The notes: a model not told the origin generated them from the sequence alone. 64,000 nt of DNA from Aquatica leii (GCA_035610365.1 CM069438.1:33659869-33723868), one strand, 5' to 3'. Shown: positions 23,801 to 36,840, numbered from the stretch's first letter. Translations and numbers: made by a program.

Positions 23801-24150
23801 CGGCGACTACTTTTTTTTAAGTCACTTCTATGGAGTTTAGAATCTGACTTGTTACCCAGTTGATTATCTAACTCTGTAGTAGTTTTTTGTTAGATTTTCG
23901 TTTGCTTTTTCAAGTTTATCGTTTTCTTTATTACCGTTTTGAGTTTAGAATCTGGCTTGGTTCACAGGTTGATTACTTAACTCTTGAGATGTTAGTTAGT
24001 TTTCGGTTGTTTGTTTAAGTTTTTTAGTTTTACTATCACGCCCGGAATAAGCCCCTTACGAAAGTAAGTTTGGTTACAACAATGACACGGTCCAAACCCG
24101 GAAGACGTTTTCATCTTGGTAGACTCCGGCCGTGGAAGCCTTCGCTATTA
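20839..24150 (+). mobile_element. Decayed Penelope-like element flanked by inverted tail copies
   Basis: The left end (20839-20945) is a PLE tail in minus orientation; the right end (about 23880-24150) is the same tail in plus orientation. Between them plus-strand remnants show the PLE N-terminus (VLSKGLDFALVSKRIPKEG, about 21320-21370) and the start of RT (PQDFLVSFDVTKR, about 23680-23720). The frame then jumps to the extreme C-terminus (HSNNFN, then the 3' tail), so the RT core and endonuclease were deleted. About 1.9 kb separates the N-terminus and RT, more than expected, so unrecognised sequence is probably inserted there. No clean target duplication. Confidence 0.65.
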
Positions 24151-24839
24151 TATCTTGGTGTTATTCATATTAAATCGTCTAACATTATTTAATTACTATC
24201 ATTTGGTTTTGTTTGTGTGATGTAATTAATTCAACTAATTTATTAACTTTTATCTAAACTACCTATTACGTATTGTGTTATCTTATAAGTTTTAAATATT
24301 GGTATTAGCACACTCTGAAAAGGTACCTGGATAGCGAGTTTCCTGGTTGGCAAAAATTATAGGTCGATTTTACCCTACATCCTTTGCCTGGCGCCCTTAT
24401 CGATATTTGATTTTCAATTATTGAACAAAAACAACTTTGTGTTACGATGTTTACGTAAATAAATAGTAAATAGTTATTGAGATGAAACCAAAATACACGT
24501 ACTTAAATTATAAAAAATCTTATATAACTGACTCGGTTCATACGATCCGTAGATAGAACGCGTAGGATATGCAAGTAACTGGGTAATAATGAGTTTAATT
24601 GCATTACTTAGAGTTTTAGAAGCAAACTTTTAGATTTAACTTGTCAAATTGTTTTAGATACATACCGAAGTAAACTTCTAAAGTACTACCAAGATTTGTG
24701 ATTTGTTCTTTACTATAAAATGTAGCATATGACTGAGTGTCTTTTTATCAAACAGATAGAAGTGAATAACTTAAAAAAATTAAAAAAATTGTAGAAAAGA
24801 AGAAGTATTCTAGTTAAGTATTCAAGTATTTGTCAGTAA
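24151..24839. other. AT-rich intergenic, nothing recognised
   Basis: No open frame or repeat that I can support. Confidence 0.4.
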
Positions 24840-25828
24840 GGTATGTTGGGGAGTTCTGTGACAAGAGGAGGTGTCTTTTTCCCAGAGAAGTGAACTGACC
24901 TACATATCACACAGGAGGAGGAGTTTTTCTCCGCGTGTACTACACATTCACCACGTCTATTACTCCTCCTCCGTGACTTACATACACGGCAATTGACAAA
25001 CAGTAACCGTACTCCTTCTTTACCTACACACCAAATTTCAAATGACCTATAGTAACTTTAAGTCTTCCTCCTAGATCTACATACAAAGCTTCAAATGACC
25101 TATCCTAACTTCAGGTCGTCCTTATTTGTTGGTATATATAAGACGATTTAAAAAAATATATACTTACAATACAACTGTAGTCTAGAAAGAATTTGTTAAT
25201 AATGGAACAGATAAAGCAGTTTATTTAATAAATAAAAGATCGCTATGTAACGATTTAAGAACCAAAAAATATTATGAAATCGGGAGTCGACAGTAATATG
25301 GCGTTAAGTACAACGAACTACATCATCAACCAACTATACCACATATGGTATACTATCTATGACACTTTCAATGTTATTACTTATGCTAATACTAATTATC
25401 TTATATATTATTTTAGCTCAGTTTTCATTGTAATATTAATTAATTGTGTCTAAAAGTTAAAATAAATTAAAACCTTTAATGCAAATCAACCTTTGGTTGC
25501 TTCAGGTTATTAGAAGTCTTCTATGTAAATCATGGAAGAGAACTTGAAGTTACTATAAACCATTTGAAACTTTGTATGTAGGTAACGTTAGAAAGGTTAC
25601 TGTAGGTCATTTACTTTGTATGCAGGTCACGGAGGAAGAGTAATACACATAGTAGAGGTGTAGTGTACGCGCAAAAAAACTCCTCCTCCTCTTCTTCCTC
25701 CTGTGTAATATGTAGATAAGTGTACTTATTTCTAGATCTAGGAGGTTTGTGTGATATATAGTTCAACCCAGTCCTTTGTGTATGTCAGGAAGGAGAACTC
25801 CTCCTGTCACAGAACTCACAAATTTACC
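24840..25828. mobile_element. Large foldback (inverted-repeat) element, about 990 bp
   Basis: The left arm (24840 to about 25130) pairs with the right arm (about 25490-25828). Outer ends read GAGTTCTGTGAC on the left and its reverse complement on the right. Inner blocks also match, for example CTACATATCACACAGGAGG against CTACATATTACACAGGAGG on the reverse strand, and the CTCCTCCTCCGTGAC block. The arms hold repeated units (TCAAATGACCTAT twice at about 25035-25105). The central spacer is AT-rich, non-coding and about 350 bp. Target duplication not identified. If transcribed it would form a long imperfect hairpin. Confidence 0.7.
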
Positions 25829-26754
25829 CTACTAAACCAATTTCATACCACATATGCTTTTGACTTTTAACAATTAGTGTATTTATTAGTTTAATTTTTG
25901 ATTACGTGGACTAACTTTTACAACATTTTTTTTTTAATTTTTATCGGCGAGTACTTTTTTTTAACCTAAAAAAATTGCTTTTTATTTTTAAAACTAACAC
26001 GTCTGGTCTGGATGCGTGAAAGTAGTTAACAGAAGTTATGAACGTTGCAAGTTACTAACCATTAAAATACCTTTAAACTAACTGATTGTTCGAACAAGAT
26101 TATTGCTTCCTGAGTGTCCTTATAAAAAGAAATCCAGAAACATACCAGTTGCAAAAGAAATCTTCAATTTTAAAAATATCTATACAAAATCATGTAGGAA
26201 TGTTATGTGTGCAATGTGTAGCCGTTTTGTTAAAAAAAAGAGAAATTTTTCCATAAATATGTTTTCTTAATTTATTATGATAAATAATTTTATGTAACAT
26301 AGGTAATGTTTGTTCAAAATTTATTAAAAACTCGTAAATTTACATAAATTTTATATTAAAAAATCAATAGTTTTTTTCAAATTTTGGACGTTTGAAATTT
26401 TGAAAATGCAACTTATTGTACAAACTTTACTTTAGTTCAAAGTAATTGACGTTTGTGAATTAATTACTGAATTAATGGAGTCAGAGTAATAGACAAAAAA
26501 CGAGTTTTAAAAATTCATAATTTTTTTAAATTTTTGCAAACATGGTGAGACTAAACAACTTATGATATATAATTAATAATAGAATTTTTTCTCACATCTG
26601 AAGATTCAAGACTTTAACTACGTTACATTCAATGCCTAAGCTATAATTTGTACTAAACACTATGACAAAAACGTAACAAAATTTGGAGAAAAAATTGTGC
26701 TGTCCTGACTCAGCCCAGTATTCTAGTTTAATCGTATCTGTGATGGCGGAAAAA
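25829..26754. other. AT-rich intergenic, nothing recognised
   Basis: Very AT-rich with poly-T/poly-A runs. No coding signal. Confidence 0.4.
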
Positions 26755-27250
26755 CCGATGTTGCCGATGGAAACTAAACCACATGAACTAAGAGTTTGAT
26801 ATACACTTTGAGATTAATGTGTAGTAAATTTGTCATTGGGATCAATCAGAAGTTAAGAGATTCTTCATGTCGAGTTAAATATAGGCATGATACCATTTTA
26901 GAAAGTGTCACTATTTAAATCTGTGATCCTATAAATGTAAAGTAAAAACGCTAATTTTGGATTGAAATCGGAAGTTTTAATAAGATGATGGAATTTCGAG
27001 TCTAGATTCTCAGGTTGACAAATAGAAAAAGCGCAATGAACCAAAGGTTCAATAACAGAACGTTTCTGTGTATGATGATGATGTGTTTGCAATAAACCGA
27101 ATGACTCAAAGTCCGTCGGGTTTACGAGTCATAAGAACGCTAAAAAATTGGAGAGAACCACTATTTTGGATTTTCATAGTCAATTTAATATCTGGATGTT
27201 GGTTGTTGAGATAACTTAGATAATTCAAGACGACCATGATAGCACACAAT
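26755..27250 (-). pseudogene. Penelope-like element fragment (RT end, linker, start of GIY-YIG)
   Basis: The minus strand retains HHHHTQKRSVIEPLVH and CQPENLDSKFHHL (27092-26990), matching the linker of the PLE at 6911-8093. RT remnants lie upstream (about 27250-27100) and the beginning of the endonuclease downstream (about 26870-26760). Heavily mutated, with no tail. Confidence 0.65.
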
Positions 27251-27299
27251 AAACGCGTCAACACACCTAAACCAGATTTTAGGTTTTAATATCGATGAT

Positions 27300-30230
27300 T
27301 TCAATTCAACCGTTTTAAAAAATTCTATAAAAATAAAAAGATAAAGAAGAACTCATAGCGGACCCCGAGACTTGTTTATAAAAGTTAGAACTTAAGCACT
27401 TTTTACTAAAAAGAATCAAACTTAAATTTTTCATGGCGAGATAATCTTCCAGTCTCGTCATCGTACTCGTGCCTGCGCACGCTATTATTTTCTAACTCAA
27501 AGCGACTGACCGAACTACAAAAACTAAAGAAGGTGTAGAAATTGGCGCCCGAGCAGGGACTTTTGGACAGCATTGCACCAAGACGTAAGAAATAGTTAAA
27601 CACTAATTAACTATGTATTTTTGTAATCAAAAAATCTTGTTCTCCAAAAAATTACAATGTTTGAGCCGATAAAAATACCGGAAACTACTCCAAAGATGGA
27701 CGCGCAAGTCAAATGGATTTGTAGCTTGCAAAAGGAAGAGCTAAGAATTCGCTAGTTAGACACGAGGCAAAAGAACTTAAAGCAGATATGATAAATTTTA
27801 TACGCACCGGAGAACGTCTGGTGATTACGCTGAATTGTCACAGACGCCAAAACACGTCTCGTTCAACGTCGCCAAACCCGCAGATGACTACAACAACAAC
27901 ATTCGCGTTTTCAGCGATTGCCCAAGTATGCGAATGCATGCTGAAAAGGGTATTAAATTCGACGGCAAAAGCGGTCCAATTTCGTATTAAGAACGTGTCT
28001 AACATCAGAAAATTAAAATCGAATTTATGTTTCCACGAGTTGCATTATTAATACAATTTTCCATTTTGAATAATTTCTGTGTTGTTCTTACGCAAGCGAA
28101 GCTTCCGTCACACGTCACAGTAGACATCTTCAGAGCTCGGAACAAACTGTTTGATTGCGCCTTAAAGTTTCACCTTTTCTAGAACGGCCTTTGATCGAAC
28201 TCCCGTAAAAGAAAAGTAGAATTTTGGTTAATATTAAAAAGATTTTTATTTATAATTCAATAGATTCTCCATTTTATCGCTGATAGTAACAGTTGTCAAA
28301 ATTTTAGTGTTTTCAAACATAAATTTGATGACCTGTTGCTAGTGCGTGTTTCGCCACCGCCGACTTCGAAGGTTGTTTAAAACAACACGGAAATTATTCA
28401 GAATGGAAAATTGTATCAGAAAATTAATTACGGAATTTCAGACCATCTTATTACAGGCTTTACCAAAATTACTAAAAAAAATTGTTTTCCTGGTACCGCA
28501 ACAATCACACGCTATGGAATCAATCATCTTGCAGTTTCAACAACGTTTTTAACGTTAGGTACCAGTTCCGCCTTGAAAATAAAATACGAAACCATCGACA
28601 GAAAGAAACTGAGAAAGACAGCGATGACTCGATATGGCAAGATGTCTCCGGAAAAATAACTAGAAGGGGTCTATATAAATCTGTAAAACTGGTATAAATT
28701 ATACATTGACCAAGCTCCAGCAGTTGGCCCATTATTTTGAAGAAATGACTAAACACGTGGTAAATAACTAACCCTCCAAAAACTTCTTTTCCAGTAGATA
28801 CGGTTCAGGCTTCTCAACCCGCAAATTGTTTACGACCGTACAATCGGAACAAGATTTGTTAGCATTGCCGACAGCTAGGCCACTTCAAAACGCAATGCTG
28901 AGGATGCTTTAAATTATTCTGTTTCAGATGTGGCAAACAAGTATATTCGCTTAATTGTTTCTGTCTGCTAGCGAGAAACAAGCTTGGCCTACTAACGGAA
29001 GCTACGAATATTTACTACGTCTAACCTGCGGTAACGTATTTAGACACTGGTCTATTAATTCCCGTCACCATCTACGTTCATACATTTCTTGGATTAGTCG
29101 ACATCGGCGACGTCAAGATTTACATAAGCTTAGAATGCAGCACCTTATACTATTTAATCATCGAAAAATTAAATCGACCGAGTGCAATTAGCAAAATTAG
29201 GAAAATTATACCGACTAGCAGTAATTGTAAGTTCCCGGTACAGATATGTTCCTAAATCCCCACTTTCGAGTGCCAAAGTCTAAAGGAGCTGACGACTAAT
29301 GCTCTAGTAGGCTTAGATTTTTTATTACAGCACCAAAAGAAGGATAAGTTGAGTTTACGTAAAAGACCTTAAAAACGTCTCAGATATGCCGGAGACTCTC
29401 TTGAAACAGAAAGACGGGTACGACCCCGTAACAACAACAAGAAGAAGAAGAGTTAAACACATTTATCCCTGGGCCTCCAGTATTGGAGACAAGGCCGTGA
29501 ACATTTACCAGAGATCTTTTTAACACTACGACAACCCGACACCGGACCTCTATCACATCCAGCCGTCCTGAAACCGACACGAAACTTATTAAAAATAATG
29601 GAAAATTTTTCGAGCCGAGTCTACAAACTTCACCAACTCACCTGATCGGACCCTAGCAAAAGAATCTAAAAGGCAGCAGAGTGCTTTTACCTATCAAAAA
29701 ATTACCGATCAACCTCGGAACTCCAAGTTTAGATGTTATTTGACCCGTGGCACAAAAACCATTGCGATTGAATTCCACGGCACCATTTTTCATTCCGCTC
29801 CTCTTAGAGCGGATTTTTCCACTACTGTTGCCTAGCCCGCGGTCCAGTTAATTCCTTAAGGCATGAGCAAAAGCAAAGGCGACGCAACCTACGCCGCGTG
29901 TTGGCACAAACCGTATCAGGAATCTTGATCGGTGAGGTTAGCTGCCTAGGCGTTGTAAAACATCAACTAGTTCAAAGCAATAATCAAGAGCATTCGAATA
30001 ATGAACGGATTAATCGTAACGATTCAACGACAACATGGAAAAAAACGCATCTGGTAATACATTACGGATAGGCTGATAGAATATTATCCCCTGGAACAAT
30101 TACAACCAAAAAATAAGATTAAAGATTAACAACCACGTAATTGACATATGTCTTGCAGTGACAAAAAAAAGAAGCAGTTAATACAAAAATTAAATACTAA
30201 TCTACAGCCGCCAAATCAAATCTGACAGAA
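27300..30230 (+). mobile_element. Decayed LTR retrotransposon (leader, gag, protease remnants)
   Basis: TGGCGCCCGAGCAGGGAC at 27543-27560 is a primer-binding site for a tRNA-Lys-type 3' end. A gag-like start follows at about 27658 (MFEPIKIPETTPKMDAQ), then broken frames, then a CCHC-like knuckle near 28850-28920 (CRQLGHFKTQC). A protease-end motif (TNALVGLDFLLQHQKKD) lies near 29295-29350. Sequence to about 30230 is probably pol but too mutated to assign. No 3' LTR seen. The clade is uncertain. Confidence 0.55.
27543..27560 (+). other. Primer-binding site (tRNA-Lys type)
   Basis: Eighteen bases starting TGGCGCCCGA, complementary in type to the 3' end of a lysine tRNA, placed at the LTR-leader junction of the decayed LTR element. 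Confidence 0.6.
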
Positions 30231-30239
30231 CTCAATCAA

Positions 30240-32720
30240 TCACAAAGAGAAAGTGCAACAGAGAAGAGGAATTGTTGAAAAGTACATGAAGTGCGGAAAA
30301 ACAAAAATAAAAATATTGACGGTTTATAGCAGCAGAATAAAAGAGACAAGAAAGAACATAGAAGAGATGATAGAAGAGAGGGGGAAAGGATAGATAATAT
30401 TAGAAAAAGACTAACGCGGGAATAGAGAGAAGGAATGCAAGAAAAGAAAAGAACAAGGAAAAGACAAACAAAGAACAAAGTAATACATAAAACAGGAGAA
30501 GAACTGCTGAAAATGTGCAACAAAAAGGGTGGGAAATAATGAATGGGAACAGAGAAGAAAGAGGAATGGAGGAGTATACGTACATAAGAGTAAGGAAAGA
30601 ATCAATAATAGAGAGAAAACAAAATTAGAAAAGAAAACAAGGCAAAAAAAATGTAGTAAGACGGGATGGAGATAAAAATAGAATAAACGAAGACGAAGTA
30701 ATAGAGGCAATAAAAAGGTAAAAAAGAGAAAGCGACAGGAGAAGATGGGATACAAAGCGAAGAGTGAGTATACGGGGAAGAAAATGCAGCAAAAAAGATG
30801 ACGGAAAGGGAATGATTCCCGGAGAGATAGAGAGAAGGAATAATATGCCTGATACACAAAAAAGGAGACAGAAAGAAAGTGAAGAATTACAGAGGGGTGA
30901 CATTATTAAACAAAGTATATAAATTATATGCGATATAGGAGTTTGGTACCAGACAGACAAGCGGGATTCAGAAAGAGAAGAAGATCGAGTGATAGACAAA
31001 ATGCGTATTTTGAAACATTTGGCAAATAGAGAACTAGAGAAAAAACTGGTGTGGTCACCACACGACTTTTCTATAAGGAATGATGAAGGAATATCTACAT
31101 ATTTTTTTAAGGTTATGTTGTCATAAAACTATTTTGAAGTGATATGTACACGTTTGTACCTCTTTAGTAAATCAGTAAAAAAAATTGTCGCAAGCAGGAT
31201 TCGAAACTATATTATATTTGTGAATTTATTTTAAATTACACACTAAATATCTAATAATATGTTAATGTTAGAATTTTTTTTATTTGAATAAATTGTTAGG
31301 AAGAATTATTTCTAAGAAACTGTAAACATAATTCGAAAAATTACGGTGAAAAATGGTGGATACACCCACTTCCGGTTTCTTTATCAAACCCATCTTTTGA
31401 CAAAGCAGAGATAATATAAAAATCTAGTTCTACACCAAATTTTAAGTTACTAGGACTTTTGGTTCGACAGTTATCGTGGGTACATCGTTACATACAGACA
31501 CACACACACAGACAACCAATTTTTTTTGTCAAAAATACTTTTTTCTGATTCAGGAGACCTTGAACCGTAAAATTATACAAACAAAATTTTTTTGAAAAAA
31601 CTTGCGATCGTTATACTTTCCTTAAGGGAGAAAATGGTGGCACTGTTCGTAGATTTAAAGGCCTCTTTTGACAGACTGAACAGGGAAAAAATGTAGGAAT
31701 ACATGAAGAGAAAAAATTAATAGAGAGAATGGAGAAAATTTACGAAGAAACGAAAAACAGGGTAAAAGTAGAGTGAGAAAATCGTTACAAGAAGAGGGGT
31801 GAGACAGAGATGCCTACTGAGTCCAAGTTTGTTTACAGTATATACGGGGGATCTAAAGGAGACAATGAGAGGACAACAGATAGAAGGGATAGTAGTAAGG
31901 AAAGTGTAGGTGTGGTTGTTGCCGTATGCGGATGACGTAGTGTTGGTGGCTAAAGAGGAAAGGGAAATGAAGGTGATGATGGAGACGCTGAAAAAATACA
32001 TGAAAAAAAAGAAATGGAAGTAAATATGAAGAAAACAAAAATAACGGTATTCAGAAACGGAGGGGTGGAGAGAAAAAAAAGAAGAGTAGAAATGAGAGGA
32101 GGAGAAACTGTTGCAGGTGAAGGAATTCACATACCTAGGTTACACGATGAAGCAGATACTAAAGAGGGAAAACACATAAAAAAAAGAGTGAGGAAAGGAA
32201 ACAGGTTAATAGGACAAGTGTAAAGTGTTGGAAAAATGTTGTTTGGGGTTGGCATAGAAAAAAAAGCTGTTGTTTGAAAAGATATTAAAAAGTGGGGTAA
32301 AATATGAGACGGAAATATGAGGGTGGAATGAGTATAAAGAGGTAGAAAGAATACATAAAAAATACTGGAGGCGGGTATTAGGGTAAAGGACGGACAGAAC
32401 AGCAAAGAAGAATATTATAAAAAAAACGGGTACGCGAGAGAAAAAGTACAGAGATTAAGGGAAGAAAGAGTAAGGGTAAGAAAGGAAATAATAAAGAGAG
32501 ATAGGGACATAGAAATACAAGAAAGATGGACAAATATGAAAGAGGCCAGGCCAATGTGAATTATAAAAATATCAAGGGAGAAGGGGTTCCAGAATACCTA
32601 AAGTGGAAGGGAATAAAAGCAAGAAGAAAAAAATGATTTCAGATGTGGGAGCGAAGAGTTAGAAAATTAATACTGGAGAAAAGAGGAAGAACTATGTGGA
32701 GAAGAGACGAAAGACCTTAA
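30240..32720 (+). pseudogene. Purine-rich LINE ORF2 remnant (endonuclease end + RT)
   Basis: The plus strand is strongly A/G-biased. An endonuclease-like piece (VYSSRIKETRKNIEEM) lies at about 30325-30390. RT begins near 30900 (LLNKVYKLYA, then QTDKRDSE) and continues after an insertion with KMVALFVDLKASFDRLNREKM (about 31630-31695). The palm has PYADDVVLVAKEE (YADD at 31925-31936). A thumb-like frame follows (32014-32223). Downstream sequence to about 32720 is degenerate C-terminus. The family resembles insect LINEs with KMVALFVDLKAAFD-type RT. Dead by many stops. Confidence 0.75.
31052..31626. mobile_element. Non-coding insertion within the LINE RT
   Basis: About 575 bp with no RT similarity, separating two contiguous parts of the RT domain. 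Flanks look duplicated (GAGAAAAAACTGGTG on the left, GAGAAAATGGTG on the right). It contains a CA-rich run (ACACACACACAGACA near 31498) and no open frame. Confidence 0.45.
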
Positions 32721-34325
32721 ACACATGAGGAATTAATGCAACGGACAAGGGGCGGAGTGGATGGAAGATGTATGGAGAATGAGATAACAGCTAAGAGAAG
32801 AGCAGAAAAAATGAAAAGAGAAAGAAGTGTAAATAAATGTAAAAAGAATGTAAATGTAAAAAAGGAGTAAAATTGTAAATAGGGGAAACACGAATCACTT
32901 TGCAACACATTTTGGTGATTTTTACGCTTTTTGGCGGTAATTCGGAAGATCGCAGAGGTCGAAAAATTGGATTTGGCTTCTTGGTGCTATCACATACAAC
33001 ATAAAAAAATTCACTATCACATTTCATGTAAGGAAAATGTATTAGGTTACTGGACTATTGCTTATTATTTTGATCTATTTATCATCCCCGGGCCGAAACT
33101 AGGGCAAAATATGTTTTAAGCTTTGTGTTTATTTTTAAGAATGAAGAAGTATTGTACCTAATGTTTGACGTTTTACTTATTAATTACCAGAAAGGGGCTG
33201 ATAGTTGACGACTATAATTGTGCTTTCGGAAATGAAATAAGTCAGCAGGGCATGAACAAGCGTCAACATCCTTCCACAAACGTAATTAATTAATTTACTT
33301 AAACACTATTAGAATAAAATTATTGTTAAACACGCAACTACGTATGTCTAGCATGTAAAAGAGAAAGAAATAAAAAGTGTTTATCGAAACAATAAGTAAA
33401 CAACTTTTTATAATTTTAATTGCCACGGTTTAATTACTCTATAAATTAGAATAATTTCCGTCTAATCCAACTTAAAAAAAATTAATCGAAACTAATGAAA
33501 CAGAAAATTTGTTAAAACCGCACAGCTATGAGTTTGGTAAAAAACGAGAAAGGTCGGTGATGAGTTTTTGTCGATATTAGAAAAACGTATACCTACGTAT
33601 AGTTTAATCAACTTATCACGTATTTAACGTGAAAGTCTTTCAAAATAATTGTCTGTGAAATATCGGTTAGCACGCAATGGCGTGAAATGAAAGCTGTATT
33701 TATTAGTACTTATTAGGGCAAGAGTTTAATTATTGCTTGGGTTAATTGAATATATAATTCCAAATAGTTTATTATGTTGGTGTTCCATCTGATTATATTT
33801 TTTGCCGGCTATACCATTAGTGTACTATTCAGTTTTTTTTCTATAGGCATTTGTTATAGTCACTCCATAGCCTTCGCGTTTTTTCTGTTATCTCAGTCTG
33901 TCAATCTTAAAGCTTAAAAAATACTTGATTTATTATTGAAACTTTTTCTAACGTCACATACCAATACATACATTCAGTTTGGAGGTTTCTTCTAAACTTA
34001 ATTCTTTAAGCAAAGATGAAAGATAATTATGTGAATCGTGATAATGATTATAAGCTAGAATCGATCTTATTATTTATGTCGGTAAAAACTAAACAGATTT
34101 TTGGCGCACTAAGCAGAATAAATAATAATTAAAAACATGTTTTGTCTGCACCTCAATTTACAAAACAAATTTTCAAATAGTTAAAAGTAGCAATTTAAGA
34201 CGTGATCTAAAATATGTTTTCTCAGTCAAAGAAAAATAGGTAATTTAATACTTTTGAATACGATACTGGTGACAAAAACTATGAACAAACACAACTGTCA
34301 AAAACAAGAAAATGGACACAATTGA
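32721..34325. other. AT-rich intergenic, nothing recognised
   Basis: No coding signal or clear repeat boundaries. Confidence 0.4.
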
Positions 34326-34328
34326 TAA

Positions 34329-36840
34329 CACAGCCCAACAAAATAAAATTTTTGTCTTGATGCCGGAAAAGTAAGAACTGATTTTGAATATTTGTGATGT
34401 GCTGATTCCAAAAATATCTGACTTTTATTCGTAGCAGCTCCTGTTTTTAAGATATGGGCTAATTGGTATTAGTTCTGATAAAACGCAAAAATATAGAAAT
34501 AGTGATATCTTTAGAGGCCAAAAGTGAAATTTCCTACCTAAATAATAAAAATCTAATGAGCTAGTTTGAGTTACTTGGTATTATTCATTACTATAAAACC
34601 CGACATTCCTATACCCTTATCAAAAACTAATTAATTCGTCGTATTACCTCGCAAATAACTCTGCTTTACGAGGTACATACAGTTTATACAAAGAAATTAG
34701 AATCTAATTAGCCAGTTTGAGTTATTTGGTATTTATTCATTTGTGTAAAACCCAACAACTTCCATCAAAACCTAATTAACACACAGCTATATTACCTCGT
34801 ATCTTTGCTTTACGAAGTACATTTACCTATTTAGTTTACGTAGCTGAAGTTGTGGTATCATTTGGTGTTGTTTAGTGATAAAACATACATTTAATTAAAA
34901 CCATGGCATTCAGAAGCAAACGTAGTTGTGTGAATCATCCAGACGTTTTTTGCTATGTATGTGGCGAGTACACTTTTAAAGAAAGTAGAAAGCCTATTTC
35001 TGATTGTGTGAGAAGAAGTTATCTGGCCTATTTTGGCGTTCACTTGGGTGACCAGGATAAATCTTGGGCTCCACATTTCGTATGTAAAACATGTATTGAA
35101 CATCTGCGTCAGTGGACAGTTAGAAAGAGAAAGTGTCTAAAGTTTGGAGTACCAATGGTTTGGAGAGAACCAAAAAAACCATCACGATGACTGCTATTTT
35201 TGTCTCGTGAATATCAAAGGAATCAATCGGAACAATAGACAGAAATGGCCATATCCTGATCTAGATTTAGCAAAGAGGTCTGTACTGCATAGTAAAGAAA
35301 TACCCATTCCATCATTCAGCAGTCTGCCTTTGCTCCCGGAAGATGATGCAGAACTACCCACGTTTGATGAAATTCAGTGTATAAAATCAGAAAACGACAG
35401 TGATTTTGAAGCAGATTTATCAAGTCCGGAACGTTTCAATCAACAAGAACTGAACGATCTCATTAGAGACCTGAATCTTACAAAGGAATCTTCTGAATTA
35501 CTCGCTTCCAGATTAAATGAGAAGAATCTACTGCAGCCAGATACCAATATTACATTTTATCGTGAAAGAGATAAGGATCTGCTGCCTTTTTACTCTAAGG
35601 AAAATAACCTGGTATTCTGTAACGATGTAAGAGGATTCTTACAAAAAATGGGTTTGTCGGAGTACACACCAGACGGATGGCGCTTTTTTATAGACAGTTC
35701 CAGACGAAGTTTGAAATGTGTGTTTTTACACAATGGTAATAAATATGGCTCAATACCCATTGGTCATTCTACCAGCATGAAGAAGGAATACGAGGTAATA
35801 TCACCAGTCCTGAAAAAAATTTAGTATGAAGAACATCAGTGGGTGATTTGTGTCGACCTAAAAATAGTAAACTTCCTCTTTGGACAGCAAAGTGGATATA
35901 CAAAATATCCTTGTTTTTTATGTCTTTGGGACAGCAGAGCTAAGGATCAGCACTGGGTTAACAGAAACTGACCTTTAAGAAATGTGATGACTCAAGGAAA
36001 GCAAAATGTAATTAACGAACCTTTGGTTGCGAGAGACAAAATCGTATTTCCACCCTTGCATATCAAGTTGGGGCTTATGAAGCAATTTGTGAAGGCTTTA
36101 AATCGCGATGGACTTTGTTTTGGCTACTTGATTCGTAAATTTCCTGGGATTAGCACGGAAAAACTGAAAGCCGGAATATTCGATAGCCCTCAGATAAGGC
36201 AGCTTATTAAAGATCCACAATTTACCGCATCAATGAATAAAATTGAATCTAACGCTTGGTGTTCATTTGTTCAAACTGTACAAAATTTTCTGGGAAATTA
36301 TAAGGCAAAAAATTATATAGAATTAGTGGAATTTTGCTTTCAAACTTTAATATACTCGGTTGCAACATGAGCATAAAAGTTCACTACCTCTACAGCCACT
36401 TAGATCGATTTCCAGAAAACCTAGGTGATTTGAGTGAAGAACAGGGGAAAAGATTCCATCAGGACATTAAAACTATGGAAGATCGATATCAAGGAAGATG
36501 GGGTACTTACATGATGGCCGACTACTGCTGGAGCCTTCAGCGAGACTGTTGTAATAACTACCATGCTAGAAAGTCATATAAAAGAAAATTTTTAAATGAT
36601 ATGTAAATATAATTTATAAACTTATTTGTTTATTTTGTGAAATAAATACAGTATTAGTAATAACGTAAAAAGTATTAAGCTAAAAAACTAGACTATTTCT
36701 TTCTGAAAAAAGGTCAAAATACAATATCTCAAAAACTAGATCTGATAGACCAAATCTGAAGATAGTTTTGAATTCTGCACCCAAAACTTACTTAAAAACA
36801 GTTACAAAAACCTTGGCACCAAAATGTGTGTTGGGCTGTG
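34329..36840 (+). mobile_element. DNA transposon A, TIR CACAGCCCAACA, TSD TAA
   Basis: Perfect 12-bp terminal inverted repeats, CACAGCCCAACA at 34329-34340 and its complement at 36829-36840, are followed by weaker similarity. They are flanked by TAA on both sides (34326-34328, 36841-36843). A roughly 130-bp direct repeat lies at 34550-34684 and 34701-34830, upstream of the transposase. CAC-start ends with 3-bp duplications resemble EnSpm/CACTA elements. The superfamily is not established. Confidence 0.85.
34903..36606 (+). pseudogene. Transposase-like protein of DNA transposon A (nearly full length)
   Basis: Starts at the ATG at 34903. The N-terminus is Cys-rich and probably zinc-binding (FCYVCGEYTF, then FVCKTCIEHL; then DDCYFC after a frameshift in an A-run near 35175). 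An acidic linker follows, then a conserved core: GWRFFIDSSRRSLKCVFLHN, CFLCLWDSRAKDQHW, FPPLHIKLGLMKQFVKALN, and a C-terminal part with GNYKAKNYIELVE, VHYLYSHLDRFPENLG and GKRFHQDIKTMEDRYQGRWG. Defects: the frameshift at about 35175, stop at 35822-35824, stop near 35970 and a frameshift near 36340. The core blocks match the protein at 38600-40123. I recognise it as a repetitive insect protein family but cannot name its transposase class; the D/H-rich blocks suggest an RNase H-like catalytic fold. Confidence 0.7.

Noticed and set aside
30236..32405. Minus-strand frames rich in Leu/Phe/Ser resembling membrane proteins
   Set aside because: Antisense of the purine-rich LINE; the plus strand carries RT motifs including YADD.
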